From Albidovulum aestuarii (GTDB lineage Bacteria; Pseudomonadota; Alphaproteobacteria; Rhodobacterales; Rhodobacteraceae), in the NCBI RefSeq assembly GCF_029961185.1, contig NZ_JASBQQ010000005.1, positions 186,001 to 250,000 on the forward strand: a stretch of 64,000 bases of DNA. Direction: 5' to 3'. How positions within the stretch are numbered: the first letter of the stretch is position 1; the number at the start of each line of letters is the position of its first letter. A program made the translations under genes and the position numbers. The notes under the pieces were generated by a model. The model was given only the letters and a program-made list of their open reading frames with translations. It did no database searches and was not told the DNA's origin. Below are positions 50,432 through 58,654 of the stretch, in pieces.

Positions 50432-51031
50432 TCAGAGGCGCGAGGCGACGTTTTCCCAGTTCACGAGCTTGTCGAGGAAGTTCGTGAGATAGGCCGGACG
50501 CTTGTTGCGGAAGTCGATGTAGTAGCTGTGCTCCCACACATCGCAACCAAGAAGCGCGGTCTGACCGAAGCACAAGGGGTTCACGCCGTTTTCGGTCTTG
50601 GTGACCTTGAGGCTGCCGTCCTTGTCCTTGACAAGCCAAGCCCAGCCTGAGCCGAACTGACCGGCGCCGGCAGCGGCGAAATCATCCTTGAACTTTTGGA
50701 CCGAACCGAAGCTTTCGGTGATCGCCTTTTCCAGCTCGCCCGGCATTGTATTGCCGCCCGGCCCCATCATTTCCCAGAACTGGGCGTGGTTCCAATGCTG
50801 AGAGGCGTTATTGAAGATGCCGTTCTGCGCGACCGCACCGGCCTGATAGGTGCCGGTAACGATGTCTTCGAGCGACTTGCCCTCCCATTCGGTTCCGGCA
50901 ATCAGCTTGTTGCCGTTGTCGACATAGGCCTTGTGGTGCAGGTCGTGGTGATATTCGAGCGTTTCCTTCGACATGCCGAGTCCTGCAAGGGCATCATGGG
51001 CATAGGGAAGGTCGGGAAGGGTGAATGGCAT
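50432..51031 (-). CDS. sodB: Iron superoxide dismutase
   Basis: A 199-residue Fe/Mn superoxide dismutase that removes superoxide. Metal ligands are the first His of EYHHDLHH (near 28), His82 in WNHAQFW, and Asp and His in DVWEHSYYID. The active-site Gln comes from the N-terminal domain (NNASQHWNH), the pattern of the iron form; Mn enzymes have Gly there. ATG 51031 gives the standard N-terminus MPFTLPDLPYAHDAL. Confidence 0.95.
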   Translation of the reverse strand: MPFTLPDLPYAHDALAGLGMSKETLEYHHDLHHKAYVDNGNKLIAGTEWEGKSLEDIVTGTYQAGAVAQNGIFNNASQHWNHAQFWEMMGPGGNTMPGELEKAITESFGSVQKFKDDFAAAGAGQFGSGWAWLVKDKDGSLKVTKTENGVNPLCFGQTALLGCDVWEHSYYIDFRNKRPAYLTNFLDKLVNWENVASRL

Positions 51032-51118
51032 CGCACGGCTCCTGAGTTGGGGTATTAACGATTTATAGTGTGACCGCATCCCGGCTTCAACGCCGGGAGA
51101 GCGACCTCTGTGGCATGG

Positions 51119-52000
51119 TTAGAACGCACCGACAAAACGTTCGGGCAGCACCCTGAGTTCCCGACCGACCCGGCGGCTCGACATAAAGCGACCTGAGTTC
51201 GAGCCGTGGTACTGTTCGAGAAACAGCTTTCGTTCATCGGCGTAATCCAGGCCACTGCCCCACTTCTCGATGGGCAAATCCTCAATATCGTCGGTCATCC
51301 GCATGTATTGCGCTTTCGACTTTATCCAAGTTCCAGCACCGACATGCACGGCGTCTTCTCCCTCAGCCGCTTCGTGCATCCTGTAGCGACGCTCATATCG
51401 ATCGATATGGAACTGACGGTCGATCCACTTCAGGTGGAAGAGATAGAGATGGTCGATAAGGTTCGGTTGAGGTTGATGCATGATGCCGTGGCCGTCTGGC
51501 ACCCACACCACCGGGCGGCGCACGACGCAAGGCTTGCAATAGGTGAAGTTCGAACGAACATATTTGCGCTGGTTCAGGATCGGACGGGTGAAATCGAGGT
51601 CATGTTCCTCGCTCCAGCGGTGCATGATCTCAAGCGCAAAGGCGCTAAGCACCTTCTCATCCGACACCTCGTCAATGTAGGCGAGCGGGTCCGACGCGAC
51701 ATCGGGATCGACGACCAGCAGCTCATCGACATCGTTATAGATGACTGTATCGAACATCCGCGTCAGCGACGAGCAGAATTCCGATACAAAATGCCAGCGG
51801 TCAACATCCATCTGACCATAGGTTGGGCGGCGGTGGACAGGGATGATCGTACAACCCTTCGCCGCTTCGGCGACATATGGCTGGTGTCCGTGCGTAACGA
51901 CGTAAAGATTCCGACGGTCGGTGAATTTTGAATAGTAGCCGACCCAGATCCGAAGAAGCTCCGGATCGTCATAGACCATCGTAACCAACGCCGTAGCCAT
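51119..52000 (-). CDS. Glycosyltransferase-like protein
   Basis: A 293-residue soluble protein that starts like a GT-A glycosyltransferase (ALVTMVYDDPELLRIWVGYY) and has a DxD-type motif YNDVDELL (Asp90, Asp92) expected to bind a metal and a nucleotide sugar. It resembles glycosyltransferase-2/92-like proteins found with FkbM methyltransferases. It is the last gene of the FkbH/TylF/FkbM cassette, two bases after the FkbM gene. Acceptor and donor are unknown. Confidence 0.7.
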   Translation of the reverse strand: MATALVTMVYDDPELLRIWVGYYSKFTDRRNLYVVTHGHQPYVAEAAKGCTIIPVHRRPTYGQMDVDRWHFVSEFCSSLTRMFDTVIYNDVDELLVVDPDVASDPLAYIDEVSDEKVLSAFALEIMHRWSEEHDLDFTRPILNQRKYVRSNFTYCKPCVVRRPVVWVPDGHGIMHQPQPNLIDHLYLFHLKWIDRQFHIDRYERRYRMHEAAEGEDAVHVGAGTWIKSKAQYMRMTDDIEDLPIEKWGSGLDYADERKLFLEQYHGSNSGRFMSSRRVGRELRVLPERFVGAF

Positions 52001-52002
52001 GC

Positions 52003-52929
52003 TTACGCCTTCGGGTAGTAAAGGAACGAGGTCGGTAGTCCGGCAATGTCGTAACCCATAGGCTCAAGGAACTCGGTCACCTCGGCCTGGTCACGACCCT
52101 CCACGTCAATCGCAATGAACGGCTTATGTTTCTCGATCGACTTCAGCGCGCCCTTCAACGCGAGGATTTTTGGCCCGTGAAAATCTAGATGAATGACGTC
52201 GAGGCGCGAAAGATTCAGCCCGTCTATCGACATGCCTTTGTAGGTACCTTCCTTATGTTTAAGGAAGGGCGTGTTGTAGATCTCGCGTGGCCGGAACGTG
52301 CCCGGCGCGACAGCAGCTTCCTCGTCCATCAGGGCCGCCTTGTGCAGGTGCAAGCCCTTCACCTCATTCATCGCCAGATTCTCTTCCAACGTCGGCAATA
52401 TGATCCTTTGTGGCTCGAAGACATGTATCTCGTCAGCGCCCAGAATCTGCGAGAAGTACGATGAACTCGCACCCAGGAAACCACCGCCGTCGACGAACAC
52501 GCCACCCTTTGGCAGACGGTTCGCAAGTGAGGCGAGGTTTTCCGCTTTGGGAAAATCCCTGCGCATCAACATCGTGTTCATCACACGGTCGGTACCTACA
52601 TATGGAAGCTTGAAGCGGAACGGATAGTCGCCGCAGGGTACGTCAAGGATCCGGTTGGGTCCGAGCGCCATCAACCGCGCCGAAGCATTCAGCTCCTGCG
52701 TGACTTGCCTTAGTTCACCATAGATACGGCGGATATGGTCGTCGAAGAGCTTGAGGAAGCCCTCGACGTCGAAGGTGGGCTGCGCCGAAGCCACGGTCTC
52801 GACGGTCGACTCGTGCGCCTGGACCGCTTCGGCCACCGCTGACCTGCGTGCGGGAGCTAGCTTCTTCGTCGTCCGGGACTTGGCCGACTTGCCGACGGTC
52901 GTTTTCGCTTTTGCCACTTTAGTTGTCAC
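52003..52929 (-). CDS. FkbM-family methyltransferase with basic N-terminal tail
   Basis: A 308-residue protein. Residues 1-45 are rich in Lys, Ala, Thr and Ser like a histone H1 tail. The methyltransferase core has the SAM loop VFVDGGGFLGASS and HVFEPQ after the next strand; the late HLDFHGPKILALKGAL replaces the usual DVEG-type FkbM segment (an IDVEGRD follows later). FkbM enzymes O-methylate sugars or polyketides. It starts with GTG after AGGAGAG. Its neighbours suggest action on a surface glycan. Confidence 0.75.
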   Translation of the reverse strand: MTTKVAKAKTTVGKSAKSRTTKKLAPARRSAVAEAVQAHESTVETVASAQPTFDVEGFLKLFDDHIRRIYGELRQVTQELNASARLMALGPNRILDVPCGDYPFRFKLPYVGTDRVMNTMLMRRDFPKAENLASLANRLPKGGVFVDGGGFLGASSSYFSQILGADEIHVFEPQRIILPTLEENLAMNEVKGLHLHKAALMDEEAAVAPGTFRPREIYNTPFLKHKEGTYKGMSIDGLNLSRLDVIHLDFHGPKILALKGALKSIEKHKPFIAIDVEGRDQAEVTEFLEPMGYDIAGLPTSFLYYPKA

Positions 52930-53014
52930 CAGTTCACTCTCCTAAGTCCTCTGGCAGGTCCGATACCACCAAACCGGAAGCAATCGTGTCGGGTCAGTTG
53001 TGATAAACCCGCCC

Positions 53015-55078
53015 TCAGAAGAACACGTACATCGCGTGGTTCTTTTCCTTGAGCATCTGTGCCGCGTTCTCAACCGTCACTTCGACCCCGAAATTCTGCC
53101 GCGGCATTCGTTGATGCCAGTTCAGGCGCGCTGCCGAATAACCACGGGACAGGAAAAGGTCCAGAAGCTGGACCCGCGTTGCGCCGTGTATCTCGACAAC
53201 CTCGTCCCAATGCAGCTCCATCAGCACCGTCGGTCGCGAGGTCTCGAGCAGGCGGTCGAGAGATTCCACCAACTTACCCTCATAACCCTCGATGTCGATC
53301 TTGATGAAATCCGGAACCCCGCCGATGTCCTCTACGATGGAAGTGAGTGAGCGGACGTCCATCTTCGCTTCTGTGAACTGCGGATGCGGCTTGAATGAAA
53401 GGCGCATCCCTGAATACCAGACCGTCGCCTGAGGCTCGTCCTTGTCGGATAGTGCGCACCAGTGCATCTGGTAGCGCTGCTCCGGGGCGAACTTCATTTG
53501 GTTAGAAGGAAGAGCGAGGTGCCGCTCGACTGCCTCGACGGCGCAGGGGTTCATCTCGATCCCGTGTACCTTTTGCAACTGTTCGAGGCGCAAGAGAAAC
53601 GTTGAGATGAAGCCGAAGTGGGTGCCTATATCCAAAGCCGTTCGGGCACCCTTCATCTCGATTAGTGTCTCCATGACGAGGCAGCTCAAAGGCTCGATCG
53701 TCCAGCCATCCTTGTGGGCGTCGCGCATCCAGGTCGCGACCTCAGTCGCCGAAATGTCAAGCCGGAATGGTGAATGGGTGGAAAAGGCTACTTCCAGTTG
53801 TTCGCCTAGATCCTGGGCCATCCAAGTCCAACCAGCTGAGCGCCGGGTCAGTTCCTGCATAAACTGATTGTAAGTCAGGCCGTTTCCTGCGGATGCGAGC
53901 CGCGCGGCCTTAGGCTGGGCGACCACCGGCCCGCCGGCGGGTGCCCCAGCCTGCCGTGCTTTCGATGCGACGATGACATCTTGCTGGTCGTCCACGCTGG
54001 TGTCCTCGGCCTGCGCATTTTCGACCCGGGGACGGGACGCTCCAATCGACGCCGCGACGTCGCCCGACTGCTGGGCAGCCGCTTTCTCGCGGCGCCTGCG
54101 CTCAAGATTTTCTAACTGGCGCTGCTTTTCCAGCTTCTTGCGCTCGACATACCGTCGTTCACGTTCGCGTTCCTGCTCTTCCAAGCGACGATTGCGCTCG
54201 TCAAGCGCAGCCTGGCGTCGCTCCTCCTGCTTTCGGATACCGCTCAGAACCCACGTTACACACTGGTCATAGTCCTTTTCACCGAGAGGCCCGCAGTCGA
54301 CCGGCTTGTCCGTCAGTACGCAGGCTGCCTGCACCCAGTAGCCATTCCGAATATCCTCGTTCCAAGTCGGATGATCTCCGTCATGGAAGTGTGTCGCCGA
54401 AGTCTCTGGCAAGCGCAGGCGGTGATCACAGCTCAGCCACTCGACGCCCAGCCCAGTCCGCTCCAGCATTTCGAACAAGGCTAAGGCCTCATTCCACATA
54501 TAATCGGCGTAATTGATGAGCTCGTCGAAATAGATAACCAAGCCCGGCTTGAGGCGATCGTGCTTTTCGAGCGCAGTGAAGATGTCAACGGTCGACGAAT
54601 AGATGTCGCAGTCGACATTTACAAATGCCACCTCACCCGGAGTTTCTATCAGGAACGGGTCGAGCGTTTCCGAGAAATAGCCCTTGACCAGCGTCACATT
54701 CTTAGGTGTGTCGGGCAGTTCGATGACTTTGAAGGGCTTTTGCCAGTCGACACGGCCGTCATCCGGGAAGCCCTCGAAGCTGTCGAAGCCATACCAATGC
54801 TGCGTGGGGAAACGCTCGGCGCAACGCCGGATCGAATTGCCGCGCCAGACGCCGAATTCCAGCCTGAGACCGGGATGGTCGCCGACCTTACTGATCGTGT
54901 CGTCCAGTACGTTCGTCCGGTTGTGCGGTTCGTCCGACGGCGCGATGAGGGACTTCTCGGCCAGCTTCGGCATTTCCTGCAGCAGGAAGCCGATATATCG
55001 CCTCATTACTGCATCATTTTCGGTCTCAGCCGCTTCTGTCATCGGGTTTTGTTCCTGCAACTGGTCCTGTTTCGTCAT
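53015..55078 (-). CDS. TylF-FkbM double methyltransferase with coiled-coil linker
   Basis: A 687-residue fusion. Residues about 60-260 are a TylF/macrocin O-methyltransferase domain: FGVWRGNSI, DSFEGFPDDG, NVDCDIYSS and YFDELI, with the Asp residues that bind metal. Residues about 281-336 are an Arg/Glu/Lys-rich coiled coil. Residues about 430-680 are an FkbM domain: ALDIGTHFGF and FIKIDIEGYEGK. The ATG at 55078 was used; a second ATG at 55042 has a clearer AGGA site. The frame is open upstream across the A10 run at the end of the FkbH-like gene, so a frameshift there would join both. Confidence 0.8.
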   Translation of the reverse strand: MTKQDQLQEQNPMTEAAETENDAVMRRYIGFLLQEMPKLAEKSLIAPSDEPHNRTNVLDDTISKVGDHPGLRLEFGVWRGNSIRRCAERFPTQHWYGFDSFEGFPDDGRVDWQKPFKVIELPDTPKNVTLVKGYFSETLDPFLIETPGEVAFVNVDCDIYSSTVDIFTALEKHDRLKPGLVIYFDELINYADYMWNEALALFEMLERTGLGVEWLSCDHRLRLPETSATHFHDGDHPTWNEDIRNGYWVQAACVLTDKPVDCGPLGEKDYDQCVTWVLSGIRKQEERRQAALDERNRRLEEQERERERRYVERKKLEKQRQLENLERRRREKAAAQQSGDVAASIGASRPRVENAQAEDTSVDDQQDVIVASKARQAGAPAGGPVVAQPKAARLASAGNGLTYNQFMQELTRRSAGWTWMAQDLGEQLEVAFSTHSPFRLDISATEVATWMRDAHKDGWTIEPLSCLVMETLIEMKGARTALDIGTHFGFISTFLLRLEQLQKVHGIEMNPCAVEAVERHLALPSNQMKFAPEQRYQMHWCALSDKDEPQATVWYSGMRLSFKPHPQFTEAKMDVRSLTSIVEDIGGVPDFIKIDIEGYEGKLVESLDRLLETSRPTVLMELHWDEVVEIHGATRVQLLDLFLSRGYSAARLNWHQRMPRQNFGVEVTVENAAQMLKEKNHAMYVFF

Positions 55079-55157
55079 ACCCGCGTAGCGGTGGTGCCGG
55101 ATCTTTTCCGGTCCTTTGAAGTGCTCGCCCCTGCCTACCTGCCCGTCATGACGGGAC

Positions 55158-56960
55158 TCAAGGACTTTTTTTTTTGACGGTTTGACCTTCGATTGACCGT
55201 GATTCAGCAGGCGCGTTCGCGGCAGCCAAAACCACCGCAAGCGTGGCACCATCCGGTTGCCGAATCTCGTCCGTCTTCTTGTTCACAAAATCGGCGATCT
55301 TGAAGTAGCCGGTTCGGGTGTAGTGATCGCTGTCGGCAAACTCCTCTGCGTCAAGCAACTCGTCGACATCAACAAAGATCGCATCCTCAAACGCGTTGCA
55401 GAATTCCCTGCACATGGCGTTGAAAGGCTCCCGGATCGCCATCGTACGTTTCGCCTGTTCGCCGTGTCGCGTCGCGGCACCGAGGATGAACAGCGGCACG
55501 CCCGGCTTCTTCAGTTCATGTGCCCGTGCGAAGGCCGACCTCGTAAGGCTCAACCGGTCTTCAAGCGGCAGCCTGCGATGAAACATCTCCTTGGCGAAGC
55601 GCAGGGCGTGGTCGGGATCGCGCATCAGTTTCTTCAGGCGGCGCGGCGGGATCGTGGCCCAGTACTTGCCACCGAATTCGTGACCGCCGAATGTGAAAAG
55701 GTTGTCAGACGGCACCGAAAAATACATCGACAGGAGCACGAGGTCGGATTCGGCAAGGCTTTTGTCGAGATCCAGCATGTCCTGCAGGGTCCAGCCGACG
55801 AAGTTTTTGAGCGGCTTGGAATGTTTAAGGTCCATTTCCCGCGCATTCAGGAAAAAGCCGACATCGTCATAACGGACAAGCATTCCCTGATCGTCTTGCT
55901 TGTTGACGAACTCGTCACGGTTAGTGCCGCAGTAGAACGAGACCTGAAGCAGGTCGCATCCACCGACAAGGCAAAGCCTCTTTTGTTCGACCTGATCCTC
56001 ACCAGCATCGAAATCGGATACCTCGGTGATCCAGTCCACCTCCATCGCCGGATCGAGATCGCCGGAAACCGGACCCACCACCTTGAATTCGGGCTTGTTA
56101 AGATACTGCCAGACCCATTGTTCGACGCCCATGTTCAGCGTGCGGCAGGAAAACGCAAAATGGTGAACGGTCGTGCCTGAAAACTTCGTACGCACGCAGA
56201 AGAAACCAACAATGCCATAGTCGCCGTAGCGGTCCTTTACATGGATCAGCCCGGCATGCATGCCAGATGTGGCCAAGAGCTTGTCTAGGTCTGCGCGCTC
56301 CTTCTCAGTATTCGCCCGCACCTTGGTAAAGTTCAGCTGGTTGGTCCGGTTCAGAAGCTCCAGCACCCGATCCATCTGACCGTCGATATCGGTGATGATC
56401 CGGATCTTGATGCCCGACTGACGGAGGAAGTCCTCGTTCGACAGCCCGCCGGTTTCCTGTTCGGAGAACTTTGTCTCCATCACCTTGTACTGCTGCAACC
56501 GGCTGTGATCGGTATCCTGTTTGCCCTTCAGTTCGGGCAGTTCAAGCAGAGTCGTGAGGTCCAGCGTTCCGTCAACACACATGAGGTTCGGATTGACGAA
56601 CCGCGCTTCCTCAAGGTTGAGGTGGTTATCATCGAGGAACAACACGTTTTCGTCGCGCAGCTGCATCCGGTCAATTATGGTCGCGATCGCCTGCCCCTTC
56701 GGTGTCCAAGCGATGTGCGGAAAAATGAAAAGATCAAAGATCCCAAGTTCTTCCAATGCCACCTTGGCCGCGTCAAAATCGTTCTTGGAACAGATCGAGC
56801 ACATGATACCACGGTCGACCAACATCCGGACGAGGTCGATGTTCTTTTGAATAGGTGTGATGCCACCCTCGGAAAGCGTGCCGTTCCAGAACGTCTCGTC
56901 CAGGTCCCAGATGACAACCTTGACTTGCGCACGCACATTGCTGACGGGGTAGTTCGACAT
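55158..56960 (-). CDS. FkbH-like HAD-IIIC protein with C-terminal SGNH-like domain
   Basis: A 600-residue three-part protein. The HAD domain (about 12-150) has WDLDET with nucleophile Asp19 and Asp21, and FLDDN. A GNAT-like part (about 185-295) has NRTNQLNFT, GDYGIVGF and SCRTLNMGVE, the FkbH blocks. FkbH proteins make glyceryl-ACP from bisphosphoglycerate or related units. The last part (about 325-570) resembles an SGNH/GDSL hydrolase: LCLVGGCD (333-336 GGCD) at the block I position, with Cys instead of Ser, and DSDH (543-546) at block V. The ribosome site (GAGG) is very close to the ATG. No ACP gene is nearby. Confidence 0.8.
   Translation of the reverse strand: MSNYPVSNVRAQVKVVIWDLDETFWNGTLSEGGITPIQKNIDLVRMLVDRGIMCSICSKNDFDAAKVALEELGIFDLFIFPHIAWTPKGQAIATIIDRMQLRDENVLFLDDNHLNLEEARFVNPNLMCVDGTLDLTTLLELPELKGKQDTDHSRLQQYKVMETKFSEQETGGLSNEDFLRQSGIKIRIITDIDGQMDRVLELLNRTNQLNFTKVRANTEKERADLDKLLATSGMHAGLIHVKDRYGDYGIVGFFCVRTKFSGTTVHHFAFSCRTLNMGVEQWVWQYLNKPEFKVVGPVSGDLDPAMEVDWITEVSDFDAGEDQVEQKRLCLVGGCDLLQVSFYCGTNRDEFVNKQDDQGMLVRYDDVGFFLNAREMDLKHSKPLKNFVGWTLQDMLDLDKSLAESDLVLLSMYFSVPSDNLFTFGGHEFGGKYWATIPPRRLKKLMRDPDHALRFAKEMFHRRLPLEDRLSLTRSAFARAHELKKPGVPLFILGAATRHGEQAKRTMAIREPFNAMCREFCNAFEDAIFVDVDELLDAEEFADSDHYTRTGYFKIADFVNKKTDEIRQPDGATLAVVLAAANAPAESRSIEGQTVKKKSP
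55166..55175 (-). other. A10 homopolymer at the FkbH/TylF junction
   Basis: Ten consecutive A on the coding strand encode the Lys-Lys-Lys-Ser end of the FkbH-like protein, two codons before its stop. The TylF-FkbM frame is open through this run. With nine A instead of ten the two genes would read as one frame of 1,315 codons from 56960 to 53015. Such runs are prone to polymerase slippage and also to sequencing error. Confidence 0.8.
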
Positions 56961-57009
56961 ACCTCAACGACCGTTTTTTTATTCTCTGTGCATGTTCTTA
57001 GTAAACAGG

Positions 57010-57027
57010 GTCATTGTTGGCAATGAC
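57010..57027. promoter_or_regulatory. Inverted repeat upstream of the FkbH-like gene
   Basis: GTCATTG-TTGG-CAATGAC, a perfect 7-bp inverted repeat with a 4-base spacer, lies 50 bases upstream of the FkbH-like start codon and 126 bases upstream of the divergent small gene. It could be an operator for the cassette or a short RNA hairpin. Confidence 0.45.
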
Positions 57028-57152
57028 AACCATAGACAGATGGACCTTTGCCCCGCCACAGTAACCGCAAAGCACCGCCGCATTGGCCGCCGGATCAGCA
57101 TCCCAACCGGATTCCCATTGAGCGCACGGCACATGATGTTAAACCTGTCGCC

Positions 57153-57485
57153 ATGCTCAGAATGCTTGCAGCCTGGCTCCTTTACCTGTGCCTTGCCCTG
57201 ACGGTCGCGGCTCAACCCGCTATGCCGATGACACGGACGCCGGGATCAGCTTGCCACGCCACCGGAACGACAATGGCATCGGGCGACATGCCCTCCCCCT
57301 GCCCGCCAAGCGGTCCGCTCTGCTGGAGTGATGGCTGCTTGAGCCATTCTTTCGCCTTGTCGCTCCCCGATGTGCGCGTGCGGCCTGATACTTACTTTTT
57401 CTCCAGTCTCAAATCCTGCTACGACCCGGCGGAACTTTGTCCCCTTCGAATAACGAATGAGCTTTTGCGTCCTCCGAAAGGGTGA
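57153..57485 (+). CDS. Small secreted Cys-containing protein, unknown
   Basis: A protein of about 110 residues if started at ATG 57153, with a signal peptide (LAAWLLYLCLALTVAAQ). The mature part is rich in Pro and Cys (six Cys, as in SACHATG, PSPCPPSGPLCWSDGCLSHS) and may bind a metal or form disulfides. No good ribosome site is seen and longer starts exist, so the N-terminus is uncertain. It lies 88 bases before a cytochrome c gene on the same strand and may belong with it. No family is recognised. Confidence 0.5.
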   Translation: MLRMLAAWLLYLCLALTVAAQPAMPMTRTPGSACHATGTTMASGDMPSPCPPSGPLCWSDGCLSHSFALSLPDVRVRPDTYFFSSLKSCYDPAELCPLRITNELLRPPKG

Positions 57486-57573
57486 CTCGGGATGTCCGGT
57501 TATCCGGATGAAACACATTCAGGAAACGGGGTCAGACTCGAAACTTCGGCCCCTCCAAACCTCCGAGGACACC

Positions 57574-58026
57574 ATGAACAAAACAATACTTGCCGCAATC
57601 GCTCTCTCTGCTCTTCTTGTCGCGGGATACTGGGGCATGAAATCCGGCCAGGAACGCGGTCCTGACATGCAGACTGCTACCACCCGCCCCTCCACTGCGC
57701 CGGAAGGGGTGCCGATGGTCGAGGTCAAGACGATCGAGCTGTCAGGCAAAGAAGCTCTCGGCGAAACCGCCTTCACCGCCAAATGCGCTTCCTGTCACGG
57801 TGAAAACGCCGCTGGCCGGAATGGCATGGGCCCGCCGCTCGTTCACAAGATCTATGAGCCAAGCCATCACGGCGATCATGCCTTTCTGCTCGCTGCACAG
57901 AATGGCGTCAGGGCGCATCACTGGCCGTTCGGGGACATGGCCCCTGTTGAGGGTCTCACCCAGTCAGATGTAGCCAATATCGTGGCCTATGTCAGAGCAC
58001 TGCAACGCGCGAACGGTATTCAGTAG
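57574..58026 (+). CDS. Monoheme c-type cytochrome, membrane-anchored
   Basis: A 150-residue protein with an N-terminal hydrophobic segment (about 5-20) that acts as signal or anchor, then a class I cytochrome c domain. The heme site is KCASCH and the likely sixth ligand is Met in GDMAPV. The YEPSHHGDHAF stretch is rich in His. It resembles small cytochromes that occur with copper-handling genes. GAGGA precedes ATG 57574. Confidence 0.83.
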   Translation: MNKTILAAIALSALLVAGYWGMKSGQERGPDMQTATTRPSTAPEGVPMVEVKTIELSGKEALGETAFTAKCASCHGENAAGRNGMGPPLVHKIYEPSHHGDHAFLLAAQNGVRAHHWPFGDMAPVEGLTQSDVANIVAYVRALQRANGIQ

Positions 58027-58038
58027 CCAAAACGAAAA

Positions 58039-58092
58039 CGGGGGGCGTTCCGCCCCCCGCACCCCCCTGAGGGTATTTCAGCAATGAAGAAG
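58039..58092. repeat. Dispersed hairpin repeat, copy 2
   Basis: A 9-bp stem (CGGGGGGCG with 58051-58059), TTC loop, then ACCCCCCTGAGGGTATTT and an AATGAAGAAG tail. It has the same order of parts as the copies near 40.4 and 61.97 kb and lies between the convergent cytochrome c and soxG genes, ending one base before soxG. Confidence 0.75.
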
Positions 58093-58093
58093 C

Positions 58094-58654
58094 TCAGGCC
58101 GGGAAGACCTCTCCGCCCTTGCGGGCCGAAACCTCCAGAAGCCCCATGACGTAACCCGCGACCGAACGGAACGAGACGAGCGTGAACTCATCCGCGCCGG
58201 ATTCCCAGAAGGCGGCGGCGACCTGGGCCGCGCGGGTGCGGCGGATCTCGCCTTCGGCCAGCGTTTCGAAATCGACCGGGCAGAGCTTCATCAGCGCTTC
58301 CGAAGCCTTCGCACCTTTCACGGTGAAGACGGACCGCGCGTCGGAGACATCGGCGACAAGGTGATGCTCGCCCGCGAGCGCCTTTTCCAGCACCTCGACG
58401 GTGGCAACGGCCTCGTCATAGGGGACGAGGATCAGAAGTTCGTCCGGCGACATCCAGGCAGCACCCTTGTCACCGTTGAGTTCAATCCGGCGCGCGGCGG
58501 GCACGGCGGTGCCGGTCGCGGCCTTGACCGCCTTCTTCATCTTCGCCGAGGCCAGATCACCGCGCACCGTGATCATGCCGCGCAGGCCAGCCTCGGCCAC
58601 ATCGACGAAACCTGTGTGAGAAACGCCCCCCAAGGCGCTGACTGCCTTAGACAT
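58094..58654 (-). CDS. soxG: Sarcosine oxidase gamma subunit
   Basis: A 186-residue subunit of heterotetrameric sarcosine oxidase, related to the aminomethyltransferase fold. The segments SPDELLILVPYDEA and FRSVAGYVMGLLEVSARKGGEVFPA-like end region (last 25 residues) identify it. ATG 58654 overlaps the soxA end by eight bases. It is the last gene of soxBDAG. Confidence 0.9.
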   Translation of the reverse strand: MSKAVSALGGVSHTGFVDVAEAGLRGMITVRGDLASAKMKKAVKAATGTAVPAARRIELNGDKGAAWMSPDELLILVPYDEAVATVEVLEKALAGEHHLVADVSDARSVFTVKGAKASEALMKLCPVDFETLAEGEIRRTRAAQVAAAFWESGADEFTLVSFRSVAGYVMGLLEVSARKGGEVFPA

